From Sphingomonas sp. Leaf32 (GTDB lineage: Bacteria > Pseudomonadota > Alphaproteobacteria > Sphingomonadales > Sphingomonadaceae): a stretch of DNA of 64,000 bases. The stretch is taken from assembly GCF_001421765.1 (NCBI RefSeq), contig NZ_LMLA01000003.1:62001-126000 (forward strand), read 5' to 3'. Both the position numbers and the translations under genes were made by a program. Positions 32,907 to 41,207 of this stretch are shown piece after piece (position 1 is the stretch's first letter; the number at the start of each line of letters is the position of its first letter). Below the pieces are notes generated by a model. The model saw only the letters and a program-made list of their open reading frames with translations, searched no databases and was not told the origin of the DNA.

Positions 32907-33608
32907 TTATCCTGCGAAATCCTGGGTTTCACGCTCGGCCATCGTCTGGCCAGTGGCGGCGAAATAGACCATTTCCGCGACATTGGTCGCATGGTCGCCG
33001 ATCCGTTCCAGATTCTTGGCCACGAACAACAGATGCGCAACCTGGCTGATCGTCTTGGGATTTTCGACCATATAGGTCACCAGTACGCGGAAGATGCTGT
33101 TGTAATAATCGTCGAGCGCATTGTCGCGCTTGCAGATCTCGACCGCCGCCTGCGCATCGCGCGCCGAAAAGGCGTTGAGCACGTCGTGAACCATGTCGGA
33201 GGCGAGCTGCGCCATGGCGGGCAGGATGCTGAGCGGTTCGATGCGCGGATCGTGGGTTTCGCCATGGATCGACGACACGCGCTTGGCGATGTTCTTGGCA
33301 TAGTCGCCGATGCGTTCGATTACCGCCGCGATCTTGAGCGCCGCCACCACCTCGCGCAGGTCGTCGGCCATCGGCGCGCGCAGCGCGATGACGCGGACGA
33401 CCAGCTTTTCGACCTCCGCCTCGATCGCGTCGATTGCCTTGTCCTTCGCGCGGACCTGCTTGGCGAGCGCCGGGTCGTTGCGCGACAGCGCCAGCATCGC
33501 GTCGTGGATCGCCTGTTCGGCAAGGCCGCCCATCTGCGAAATCAGCGCGCGCAGATGGCCTATGTCGCGATCGAACGCCTTGACCGTGTGTTCGTGGCCC
33601 GTCGCCAT
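32907..33608 (-). CDS. phoU: phosphate transport regulator
   Basis: A 233-residue protein of two PhoU three-helix repeats, visible as KAIDAIEAEVEKLVVRVIALRAPMADDLR and the matching NALDDYYNSIFRVLVTYMVENPKTI (shortened: ALDDYYNSIFR). Each repeat has the E/D-R-I-G-D metal-binding block, ERIGDYAKNIAKR and ERIGDHATNVAE. PhoU links the Pst transporter to PhoR and limits signalling when phosphate is ample. Start chosen at MATGHEH because GAGGGGAC lies just before it; an upstream ATG would overlap pstB. Confidence 0.95.
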   Translation of the reverse strand: MATGHEHTVKAFDRDIGHLRALISQMGGLAEQAIHDAMLALSRNDPALAKQVRAKDKAIDAIEAEVEKLVVRVIALRAPMADDLREVVAALKIAAVIERIGDYAKNIAKRVSSIHGETHDPRIEPLSILPAMAQLASDMVHDVLNAFSARDAQAAVEICKRDNALDDYYNSIFRVLVTYMVENPKTISQVAHLLFVAKNLERIGDHATNVAEMVYFAATGQTMAERETQDFAG

Positions 33609-33618
33609 GTCCGTCCCC

Positions 33619-34401
33619 TCAGCCATATCGGCCCGTAATATAGTCTTTTGTGCGCTCCTGGCGGGGGTTGGTAAAGATGTCCGAGGTCCGTCCATATTCG
33701 ACCAACGTGCCGAGGTGGAAGAAGGCGGTCCGCTGCGACACGCGCGCCGCCTGCTGCATGTTGTGCGTCACGATCGCGATGGCATAGCGGCCGCGCAATT
33801 CGTGGATCAGCTCCTCGATCTTGGCCGTCGCGATCGGGTCGAGCGCGCTGCACGGCTCGTCCATCAGGATCACTTCGGGGTCGACCGCAATCGCGCGGGC
33901 GATGCACAGCCGCTGCTGCTGTCCGCCCGACAATGCGGTGCCGCTGTCGGTCAGGCGGTCCTTGACCTCGTTCCACAGGCCCGCGCGGGTCAGCGAGCGT
34001 TCGACGATGCCGTCCATGTCGCCCTTTGATCCTGCCAGCCCGTGGATGCGTGGGCCATAGGCGACGTTCTCGTAGATCGATTTGGGGAAGGGGTTCGGCT
34101 TCTGGAACACCATGCCGACGCGCGCGCGCAACTGCACCACGTCCATCGCGGGCGAATAAATGTCCTCGCCATCCAGCCGGATGTCGCCGGTGACGCGGGC
34201 CGACGACACGGTGTCGTTCATCCGGTTCATCGTGCGCAGGAAGGTCGACTTGCCGCAGCCCGACGGGCCGATAAAGGCAGTGACATGTTCCATGTCGATG
34301 TCGATCGACACGTCCTTGATCGCCTGTTTCTGGCCATAGAATACGTCGACGCCGCGCGCGGACAGCTTCGGCACGGCGGCGGGGAGATGGGTGTCGGTCA
34401 T
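33619..34401 (-). CDS. pstB: phosphate ABC transporter ATP-binding subunit
   Basis: A 260-residue ABC ATPase. Walker A is GPSGCGKST, the signature [14 protein letters not shown], Walker B VILMDEP followed by the Pst-specific CSALDPIAT, and the H-loop VTHNMQQA. The pattern [10 protein letters not shown] after Walker A is characteristic for PstB. It powers high-affinity phosphate import with PstA and PstC. Start overlaps the pstA stop (TAATG). Confidence 0.97.
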   Translation of the reverse strand: MTDTHLPAAVPKLSARGVDVFYGQKQAIKDVSIDIDMEHVTAFIGPSGCGKSTFLRTMNRMNDTVSSARVTGDIRLDGEDIYSPAMDVVQLRARVGMVFQKPNPFPKSIYENVAYGPRIHGLAGSKGDMDGIVERSLTRAGLWNEVKDRLTDSGTALSGGQQQRLCIARAIAVDPEVILMDEPCSALDPIATAKIEELIHELRGRYAIAIVTHNMQQAARVSQRTAFFHLGTLVEYGRTSDIFTNPRQERTKDYITGRYG

Positions 34402-35699
34402 TACCAGCGGGTCTCGAAGCGATTGCGGAGATAGATGGCGAGCGCGTTCATCGCGAGGAGGAACGCCAGCAGCACGAGGATCGCCGCGCTGGTCTTTTCG
34501 ATGAAGCCGCGGCTGACCTGATCGGACCACAGGAAGATCTGCACCGGCAGCACGGTCGCCGGGTCGGCAAAGCCCTGCGGCGGCTGGCTGATGAAGGCGC
34601 GCATCCCGATCATCAGCAACGGCGCGGTCTCGCCCAGCGCACGCGCCATGCCGATGATCGTGCCGGTCAGGATGCCGGGCAGGGCGAGCGGCAGGACATG
34701 GTGGAACACCACTTGCACCTTCGACGCGCCGATGCCCAAGGCCGCGTCGCGGATCGAGGGCGGCACCGCCTTGATCGCGTTGCGCGCGGCAATGACGATG
34801 ACCGGCATAATCATGAGGGCCAGCGTCAGGCCGCCGACGATCGGCGCGGAGCGCGGCAGGTTGAGCGTGCCGAGGAACACCGCCAGGCCGAGCAGGCCGA
34901 AGATGATCGAGGGCACCGCCGCGAGGTTGTTGATCGATACCTCGATCAGATCGGTCCAGCGGTTCCGCGGGGCATATTCCTCTAGATACAACGCCGACAG
35001 CGTACCGACCGGAAAGGCGATCAGCAGCGTGACGAGCATCGTCATCAGCGAGCCTTTCAGCGCGCCCCAGATGCCGACCGCGGTCGGATCGGTCGAATCG
35101 GCCGATTGGAAGAAGTCGGTGTTGAACCCGGTGGAGATCGTGCCGGCCCGTTCGAGCCGGGCGACCAGCGCCTCGTCCGCCGGCTCGCCATCAGCCTTCG
35201 CTGCTTCCTCGATCCCCGGTGCGGCGGGGACGGGGATGCTGACCTTACGCGACAGGATCGACGGGTCGGCCTTGATCGCCTCGCGCACCGTCAGCCACGC
35301 GCTGTCGGAGATGACGCGATTGTCCTCGCCGAACGCGGCCGCCGCCGTGCCGTTGACGGTGTTTTCGAGACCGGCACCGGCCAGCGCCAGATCGGCGCCG
35401 CGCGTCTTCAGCTGCGCGCGGTCGACCTCCAGCCCGGCGGCGGGGAAGTCGATCGGCAGCGTGACCAACGTCCGCTGGAATCCGCCGATCCCGCTCATCA
35501 ACATCGTGACGAGCAGGAAGGCGAGGAACCCGCCCGACAGGACGACGGCCGCCAGCCCGAAGAAGCGGAAGCGGCGTTCGGCGGCATAGCGGCGGCGGAT
35601 GCGCTTCTGCATGACCCCCGTCTTCCAGTCGGTCGGCACGCGTTCCGGCACGTCGCGATCGATCGCGGGCGATCCGGCGACGTTGGCAGGACTATTCAT
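34401..35699 (-). CDS. pstA: phosphate ABC transporter permease subunit A
   Basis: A 432-residue permease, longer than the E. coli form (296) because an N-terminal membrane segment (about 46-70) is followed by a periplasmic DUF3333-type domain (about 75-205) before the standard six-helix permease core. The core shows [18 protein letters not shown] and the EAA-loop [22 protein letters not shown] that contacts PstB. This enlarged form is usual in alphaproteobacteria. Overlaps pstC by eight bases. Confidence 0.95.
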   Translation of the reverse strand: MNSPANVAGSPAIDRDVPERVPTDWKTGVMQKRIRRRYAAERRFRFFGLAAVVLSGGFLAFLLVTMLMSGIGGFQRTLVTLPIDFPAAGLEVDRAQLKTRGADLALAGAGLENTVNGTAAAAFGEDNRVISDSAWLTVREAIKADPSILSRKVSIPVPAAPGIEEAAKADGEPADEALVARLERAGTISTGFNTDFFQSADSTDPTAVGIWGALKGSLMTMLVTLLIAFPVGTLSALYLEEYAPRNRWTDLIEVSINNLAAVPSIIFGLLGLAVFLGTLNLPRSAPIVGGLTLALMIMPVIVIAARNAIKAVPPSIRDAALGIGASKVQVVFHHVLPLALPGILTGTIIGMARALGETAPLLMIGMRAFISQPPQGFADPATVLPVQIFLWSDQVSRGFIEKTSAAILVLLAFLLAMNALAIYLRNRFETRW

Positions 35700-37074
35700 A
35701 GGCTTCCCGATACCGTTTCACGACGCGCAGCGCGACGACGTTGAGGAGGAAGGTAATCACGAACAGCGTGAGGCCCAGCGCGAAGGCGGCGAGCGTCTTC
35801 GGGCTGTCGAACTCGGCCTCGCCGGTCAGCAGGTCGACGATCTGCTTGGTGACGGTGGTCGCGCTTTCGAACGGGTTGAGCGTGATCGACGCCGCACCCG
35901 AGGCGGCCATGACGACGATCATCGTCTCGCCGATCGCGCGGGAAACGGCGAGCAGCACGCCCGCGACGACGCCCGGCAGCGCAGCGGGCAGGAGCACTTT
36001 GGCGATCGTCTCGCTGGTGGTTGCCCCCATCGCGAGGCTGCCGTCGCGCATCGATTGCGGCACGGCCGCGATCGAATCGTCGGCCATCGAGGAGACGAAC
36101 GGGATAATCATCACGCCCATCACCAGTCCGGCGGCAAGCGCGCTTTCCGAACTGGCGAACGGCATCCCCAGCATCACCGCGAGGTCGCGGATCGCCGGCC
36201 CGACGGTCAGCGCGGCGAAATAGCCATAGACGACGGTCGGCACGCCCGCGAGGATCTCGAGGATCGGCTTCATCCACTTGCGGACGGTCGGCCGGGCATA
36301 TTGCGTCAGGTAGATCGCGCTCATCAGCCCGAACGGGATGGCGACGATCATCGCGATCACCGCGCCGATGAAGAAGGTGCCCCAGAACAGCGGCACCGCG
36401 CCCAGCGTCGCACCCGGATCGTTCGAGCGGATGACCTGCGGGCTCCAGTTGGTGCCGAACAGGAAATCGGTGACCGGCACGATGCGGAAGAAGCGCCAGC
36501 TTTCGATCACCAGCGACAGGAAGATGCCGAGCGTGGTCAGGATCGCGATCAGCGACGCGACCAGCAGCGCCAGCATCACCGCGCGTTCGACCTGCGTGCG
36601 CGCCCGGTAATCGGGGCGGATGCGGGTAAAGGCGAACGCACCGCCGGCAAAAGCGAGCAGGACGGCGAGCGTGGTGCCGATCCAGTCATAGCGGCTCTGC
36701 GCGGCGGCATAGGCCGGGGCCAGCACCTCGGCCTGCGGGTTGAACGCCCCATAGGCGTTGCCCAGCGCCAGCGAGCGCGCCTCGGCCAGGATCGCTGAGC
36801 GTTCGAAGCCGGGGCCGGGCAGTCCGGCGGCAGCGGGCGTCGACAGCACCGCGTCGCGCACCAAGGCAGGCGACACCGCGCTCCAGATGCTGAGGAACAG
36901 CAGCGCGGGCGCGGCGATCCAGATCGCCATGTGCCAGCCATGCTGGCTGGGTAGCGAATTGGGGCGATCGGCGGCGGTGGCGGGCTTGGCGAAGCGGGCG
37001 GCCCGCGCACGCGCGACCATCCAGCCGATCCCGCCAAGGCCCAGCATCATCAGGACGAGGGTCAGGCCGTGCAT
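35692..37074 (-). CDS. pstC: phosphate ABC transporter permease subunit C
   Basis: A 460-residue permease, again with an N-terminal extension: two or three extra membrane segments and a periplasmic stretch (about 85-135, rich in Ala) before the six-helix core. The core has FGLMSAIYLTQYARPTVRKW and SMRDGSLAMGATTSETIAKVLLP, the coupling loop to PstB. The extension parallels that of PstA. The start overlaps the pstS stop by one base (TGATG), and the stop overlaps pstA. Confidence 0.95.
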   Translation of the reverse strand: MHGLTLVLMMLGLGGIGWMVARARAARFAKPATAADRPNSLPSQHGWHMAIWIAAPALLFLSIWSAVSPALVRDAVLSTPAAAGLPGPGFERSAILAEARSLALGNAYGAFNPQAEVLAPAYAAAQSRYDWIGTTLAVLLAFAGGAFAFTRIRPDYRARTQVERAVMLALLVASLIAILTTLGIFLSLVIESWRFFRIVPVTDFLFGTNWSPQVIRSNDPGATLGAVPLFWGTFFIGAVIAMIVAIPFGLMSAIYLTQYARPTVRKWMKPILEILAGVPTVVYGYFAALTVGPAIRDLAVMLGMPFASSESALAAGLVMGVMIIPFVSSMADDSIAAVPQSMRDGSLAMGATTSETIAKVLLPAALPGVVAGVLLAVSRAIGETMIVVMAASGAASITLNPFESATTVTKQIVDLLTGEAEFDSPKTLAAFALGLTLFVITFLLNVVALRVVKRYREAYE

Positions 37075-38105
37075 CAGTGCAGCCCTGCCGGGTTCATCGG
37101 GGTCTGGTCCTTGATCTCGGCGGTCGATTCGGCGCGGACGGCGGCGGGCGCGGCGATCATGCCCCGCCGGGTCAGCGGCCCGTCCGGGTCCCACGACTTC
37201 GCATACATGGTCAGGAAGTCGATCATGCCGGGCACGGGTTTGATGTGCGCTTTCTTGACATAGATGAACAGCGGCCGGGCGCCGGGATAGCTGCCATCGG
37301 CGATGCTGTCATAGGTCGGCACGATCCCGTCGATCGGCACGCCGTGCAGCCGCGACTTGTTTTCCTCCAGATAGGAATAGCCGAAGATGCCGATGGCGTT
37401 GGGGTTGGTCGACAGGTTCTGGACGATCAGATTGTCGTTCTCGCCCTTGTCGACATAGGCCGCGTCCTCGCGGATGCGGGTGCAGATGTCTTCGTACCGG
37501 TCCTTGTCGCTGGTCTTGATCGCTTTGACCTCGGGCATCGCCGCCTCGCAGGCCGGGACCATGATGAGTTCGACCAGCGCGTCGCGCGTGCCGCTGGTGG
37601 CGGGCGGACCGAAGAACTGGATGGGAATCGCGGGCAGTGCCGGGTTGATCTCGTTCCACATCCGCGCGGTGTTGGGCTTGCCCAGCGGATTGGCCGAGAG
37701 CGCCATGTAGACGTCGCGCTTGCTGAGTTTCAGCTTCGGCCCGTTGTTCGATTCGGCCAGCGCGACGCCATCGACGCCGACCTGCACCTCCATGATGTCC
37801 TTAACGCCGTGCGACGCGCAGGTCGCATATTCCGATTTCTTCAACCGGCGCGACGCGTCGAGGATGTCGGGATGCTGCGGGCCGATCCCGGCGCAGAACA
37901 GCGCCGCGCCCGCGCCGGTGCCGGTCGATTCGACCAAAGGCGCGCGCAGGTCGGGATTCGCATTGACCAGCATTTCGGCGACGGCGGTGGTGAAGGGATA
38001 GACGGTCGACGACCCGACGACGCGGATATGGTCGCGCGACGTCTGCGGCTCGCACGCAGTGAGCGCGAGGCCGAGGGCCAGGACGGACGCGATCCGGCGG
38101 GTCAT
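37074..38105 (-). CDS. pstS: phosphate-binding lipoprotein
   Basis: A 343-residue periplasmic phosphate receptor with a lipoprotein signal ending LALTAC. Phosphate contacts are visible as GSSTVYPF near the start of the mature part, ESTGTGAG and ATSGTRDA. The PstS type is the longer SphX-like group. Start chosen as ATG 38105 because it begins the signal peptide directly; an in-frame ATG at 38138 would add 11 polar residues. The Pho-box-like site ends 67 bases upstream, which fits transcription from its own phosphate-controlled promoter. Confidence 0.94.
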   Translation of the reverse strand: MTRRIASVLALGLALTACEPQTSRDHIRVVGSSTVYPFTTAVAEMLVNANPDLRAPLVESTGTGAGAALFCAGIGPQHPDILDASRRLKKSEYATCASHGVKDIMEVQVGVDGVALAESNNGPKLKLSKRDVYMALSANPLGKPNTARMWNEINPALPAIPIQFFGPPATSGTRDALVELIMVPACEAAMPEVKAIKTSDKDRYEDICTRIREDAAYVDKGENDNLIVQNLSTNPNAIGIFGYSYLEENKSRLHGVPIDGIVPTYDSIADGSYPGARPLFIYVKKAHIKPVPGMIDFLTMYAKSWDPDGPLTRRGMIAAPAAVRAESTAEIKDQTPMNPAGLH

Positions 38106-38157
38106 GCGGTTCCAGTTTCCATCGGCGTATACGGTCATTCGCGACGCTCCGCCGTCC

Positions 38158-38189
38158 TGTGTTACCATGGCGTTACGGCTTTATGACAC
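38158..38189 (-). promoter_or_regulatory. Pho-box-like PhoB site and -10 upstream of pstS
   Basis: On the minus strand, GTGTCATAAAGCCGTAAC (38172-38189) agrees with the Pho box CTGTCATAWWWCTGTCAY at 14 of 18 positions, with both 7-mers spaced correctly. A -10-like TAACAC (38158-38163) lies eight bases after it. The box overlaps the last bases of phoR including its stop codon. Confidence 0.65.
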
Positions 38190-39375
38190 CGTGCAGGGGC
38201 AGCAGGACGGAAACCGTCGTGCCGTCGCCCACCACGCTGCCGATATCGAGCCGGCCGCGATGGCGTTCGACGATATGCTTGACGATGGCAAGGCCCAGAC
38301 CGGTGCCGCCCAATGCGCGACTTCGCCCTGAATCCACCCGATAAAATCGTTCGGTCAGGCGCGGTAAATGCTCGATCGCCACCCCTTCGCCATGGTCGCG
38401 CACCACCAGCGCGCCCATCATGTCGCTGGGCGTCAGACTTATTTCGACCGGCGTTCCGGCGCGGCCATATTTCATCGCATTGCCCATGACGTTGTGCAGC
38501 AGCTGCGACAATTGCGCCCGGTCGCCGATCACGACCACGCCAGGCGCGACCGACAATAGGATGTCCGCGCCGCGCGTGGGGTTGGTCGCGGCCAGTTCGT
38601 CGCGCACCGCCGGCACCATCGCCGACAGGTCGACCATCTGGTCGGGCGGGCGGTATTTCTCCGCCTCGATCCGGCTCAAGGAAATCAGGTCGTCGATCAG
38701 CCGCTGCATCCGCCGCGCTTCGTCGTTCATGACCTTCAGGAAGCGTTCCCGCACGCCCGCGTCCTCGCCCGCTTCGTCACGCAGCGTTTCGATGAAGCCC
38801 AGCAGCGAGGCGAGCGGGGTGCGCAGTTCGTGACTGGCATTGGCGACGAAATCGACCCGCATCCGTTCGGTCGCGCGGTTGCCGGTGCGATCGACCAAAT
38901 GCACCAATCGGCGATCATCGGCGAGCGGACGGATGCGCATTTCCCAGCTCTGGTCCCGCGCGCCAAGGCCGACCAACCCGACGGGTTCGCGGTCGTCGCG
39001 CGTGCCGAACAGCCGTTCGGCGGCGGCCGGGTGGCGGATGGCGAGGCGAACGTCGCCGCCGACGATATGCTGGCCGAGCAGCGCCAGCGCGGCGGGGTTC
39101 GCGGTCTCCACATGGCCGGCGGCGATGACGAGGATCGGTTCGTCGACCGCATCGATCACCGCCTGCGTCGCGTGGGCGACGTGCTGGCGCGCGGTATCGG
39201 TCGATTCGCTCGTCCCCCGTTCGGGTGGGTGCAGTCCGGCGACCAGCACGGCGGCGACCGCGCCTACAGCCACGACCGCACTGGCGTTGATCCCGGCGCC
39301 CAGCAGCAGCGCCAGCAGGGCGACACCGATCGCGATGACGAGCGCGAGGGGCAGGCGGGGGCCGAATTCGTCCAT
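38173..39375 (-). CDS. phoR: phosphate regulon sensor histidine kinase
   Basis: A 400-residue sensor kinase. Two N-terminal membrane segments (about 9-28 and 30-48) with almost no periplasmic loop, a PAS domain (about 70-160), HisKA with the phosphorylated His in FVANASHELRTPL (about 185), then the ATPase with HNVMGNAMKYG (N box), VRDHGEGVA and GGTGLGLAIVKHI (G box). The short loop fits PhoR, which receives its signal from the Pst-PhoU complex rather than from outside. First gene of the operon; CGGAGGCG ribosome site. Confidence 0.94.
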   Translation of the reverse strand: MDEFGPRLPLALVIAIGVALLALLLGAGINASAVVAVGAVAAVLVAGLHPPERGTSESTDTARQHVAHATQAVIDAVDEPILVIAAGHVETANPAALALLGQHIVGGDVRLAIRHPAAAERLFGTRDDREPVGLVGLGARDQSWEMRIRPLADDRRLVHLVDRTGNRATERMRVDFVANASHELRTPLASLLGFIETLRDEAGEDAGVRERFLKVMNDEARRMQRLIDDLISLSRIEAEKYRPPDQMVDLSAMVPAVRDELAATNPTRGADILLSVAPGVVVIGDRAQLSQLLHNVMGNAMKYGRAGTPVEISLTPSDMMGALVVRDHGEGVAIEHLPRLTERFYRVDSGRSRALGGTGLGLAIVKHIVERHRGRLDIGSVVGDGTTVSVLLPLHGVIKP

Positions 39376-39469
39376 CGCCTCCGATTAGGGGCCAAAGCGG
39401 TCCGGAACAAGGACCGTGACCTAGGAAGGGCGTGGCTCATCGGGACAAATCGACATTCCCGCCCCCATC

Positions 39470-39576
39470 GTCACCCCGGATTGGTTCCTGGGTCCACGGC
39501 GCGGCAATCGATGCTTTTCGAGCTTCTATCGTCGGCGTTTGCGGCGTGGTGGCCCCCGGAACGAGTCCGGGGTGAC
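39470..39576. repeat. dispersed inverted repeat, family E, copy 2
   Basis: GTCACCCCGGATTGGTTCCT at the left and CCCCCGGAACGAGTCCGGGG TGAC at the right flank about 60 bases; the arms are less well matched than in the copy at 17751-17857. It lies in the 296-base gap between phoR and the next operon, which holds no gene. Confidence 0.75.
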
Positions 39577-39671
39577 ACCGCTTGTGGTCGCAGCCGCCGG
39601 CAATGCCCCGCGATTGGACGGGTTAACCCTCTTTGCGATTGCGAATTCCGCAGGGTTGGGGAAGATGGCGC

Positions 39672-40067
39672 ATGACCGACACGCCCAACCCCTCGCCTGA
39701 TGGCAAGCTCGCGCGCCGCACGCTGCTGATCGGCGCGGCCGGCGCGTCGGCGGTGGTGTCGATCCGCCCGGCCCTGGCGCAGACCCAGGCGTCGATCATG
39801 ACCTGCGAAATCCCGATCCCCGACCGCGCCCGCGCGGGCCAGCTGATCGCGGCGGACGGACAGGTCGTCGCCCCCGGCACGCCCGGCGCGTTCCCCGGTG
39901 CCAACCGTCCCTTCACCGGCGAACAGGTCAAGCTGGCGATGAAGGGGCAGAATCTGCCCGGCGCCGATGGCGACACCACCCGCGCGTACCTGAAATATGT
40001 CCAGCGGTTGCAGAACGGGACCAGCGGCTTCACCTGCTTCGCCTCGCTCCAGATGCCGCGCGGCTGA
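39672..40067 (+). CDS. small exported protein with twin-arginine-like signal; possible substrate of the HPr-rel-A operon
   Basis: A 131-residue protein, first gene of a four-gene operon. The N-terminus has a polar region, the twin Arg 15-16 in KLARRTLLIGAAGAS, a hydrophobic stretch and an ALA-Q site (after residue 36), like a Tat signal although the full S-R-R-x-F-L-K motif is not met. The mature part, about 95 residues, has exactly two cysteines (45 and 122), one near each end, that may form a disulfide, and ends SLQMPRG. No known domain is recognised. It is seven bases from the PqqD-like gene, so it is a good candidate for the protein or peptide the operon acts on, but this is inference. 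Confidence 0.68.
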   Translation: MTDTPNPSPDGKLARRTLLIGAAGASAVVSIRPALAQTQASIMTCEIPIPDRARAGQLIAADGQVVAPGTPGAFPGANRPFTGEQVKLAMKGQNLPGADGDTTRAYLKYVQRLQNGTSGFTCFASLQMPRG

Positions 40068-40074
40068 CGGTAGC

Positions 40075-40347
40075 GTGCCGGCACGCTATCGCGCGCCGCC
40101 GGCTGCTGCCTTGCGGGTCGTGGCGCTCGACCGGCTCAGCGCGATCTATCACCGCGCGTCGGGGCAGACCCATGTAGTCGCCCCGCCGGTGCCCGAGATG
40201 CTCGACCTGTTAGCCGATCGGGCGATGACCGCCGACGAACTGCTGGCGGCGCTGGCCGAGCGGTTCGACCTGCCTGACGGCGATGTGGCGGCGCTCACCG
40301 CGCGGCTGGACGAACTGGCCGATACCGGGCTGGTCGAGCGGCTATGA
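40075..40347 (+). CDS. PqqD-like protein of the HPr-rel-A system
   Basis: A 90-residue protein with GTG start. PqqD-type proteins fold as a small beta-sheet plus winged-helix and act as peptide-recognition elements (RRE) that present a precursor peptide to a modifying enzyme. The match here is in the order of segments: a strand RVVALDRLSAIYHRASGQTHVV, then the helices EMLDLLADRAMTADELLAALAE and ALTARLDELADTGLVERL, where the final L-x-x-L-x-x-x-G-L-V is typical. It overlaps the kinase gene (ATGA). Its presumed role is to bind the substrate of the kinase or nucleotidyltransferase. Confidence 0.78.
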   Translation: MPARYRAPPAAALRVVALDRLSAIYHRASGQTHVVAPPVPEMLDLLADRAMTADELLAALAERFDLPDGDVAALTARLDELADTGLVERL

Positions 40348-41207
40348 GATACGGCACGACGCTGCGCATCGGGCCGGTCGGGTTTCGCATCGGCAGCGAC
40401 TGGCGTGGTCCGATCGACGGTTTGCGCACCCTGTACCGTGACTATCCGCAGCCCGAGGACGGGATCGTCGATTTCAACGTCCGCCTGTTCGCCGCGCGAC
40501 CATGGCGGCGGGTCGTGCGGCCATCGGTGATGATCGGCGGCGACTTTACCATCTCGGACGCCGCGCCCCTGCCGTTGGCCCAAGGGCTGCTCGCCGCCGA
40601 GATGGGGATGAATCTGCAGATGGCGCTGGCGCAGCGCCGCTACCTGCTGCTCCACGCCTCGGCGGTCGAGCGCGACGGTCGCGCGCTGCTGATGACCGGC
40701 GAGTCCGGGGCGGGCAAGTCCACACTGGCCGCACTGCTGATGACGCGCGGCTGGCGGTTGATGGGCGACGAATTCGCGTTGCTCGATCCGGCGAGCGGGC
40801 TGATCCATGCCTTTCCCCGGCTCATCAGCCTGAAGAATGCGGCGATCGGGGTTATGGAGCGCGCCGCGCCGGAGGGGCGCTTCGGGCCGTTGCTGCCGGC
40901 CACGCCGAAGGGGGATATCCGCCACCTCGTTCCCGATGCCGCCGCGATCGCCGCGATGGACCGGCCCGCCACGCCTGCGCTGCTGCTGTTCCCGACCTTC
41001 GGACGGCCAGGCGAGGTGCGCGTGGTCGCGCCGGCCGAAACCTTCGTGCGGCTGACCCAGGCGTCGACCAATTACGTCGCGATGGGTGAGCGCGGCTTCG
41101 ATGCGCTGACCGGCCTGGTCGGGCGGCTGCCGGTGCGGGCGATCGATTATCCAGACACCGACACCGCGCTGGCGCTGGTCGAGCGCTTGTGGAGCGACCT
41201 CGCATGA
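40344..41207 (+). CDS. HprK-related kinase A
   Basis: A 287-residue kinase distantly related to HPr kinase/phosphorylase. Residues 95-150 carry the core: LLHASAVERDGRALLMTG, the P-loop GESGAGKST (119-127) and LMGDE (139-143), where Asp-Glu serve as Walker B/catalytic acids. HPr kinases phosphorylate a serine on a protein; the related kinase of the paeninodin lasso cluster phosphorylates a peptide serine. No HPr or PTS gene is in the window. It overlaps the PqqD-like and nucleotidyltransferase genes by four bases each, so the three proteins are made together. Confidence 0.85.
   Translation: MRYGTTLRIGPVGFRIGSDWRGPIDGLRTLYRDYPQPEDGIVDFNVRLFAARPWRRVVRPSVMIGGDFTISDAAPLPLAQGLLAAEMGMNLQMALAQRRYLLLHASAVERDGRALLMTGESGAGKSTLAALLMTRGWRLMGDEFALLDPASGLIHAFPRLISLKNAAIGVMERAAPEGRFGPLLPATPKGDIRHLVPDAAAIAAMDRPATPALLLFPTFGRPGEVRVVAPAETFVRLTQASTNYVAMGERGFDALTGLVGRLPVRAIDYPDTDTALALVERLWSDLA

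Noticed and set aside
33609..33626. Alternative phoU start at MAEGTD, 18 bases upstream
   Set aside because: It would overlap the end of pstB and lacks a ribosome site, while GAGGGGAC lies just before the chosen ATG.
39376..39671. Extra small gene between phoR and the HPr-rel-A operon
   Set aside because: Only a family E repeat and short frames without ribosome sites are present.
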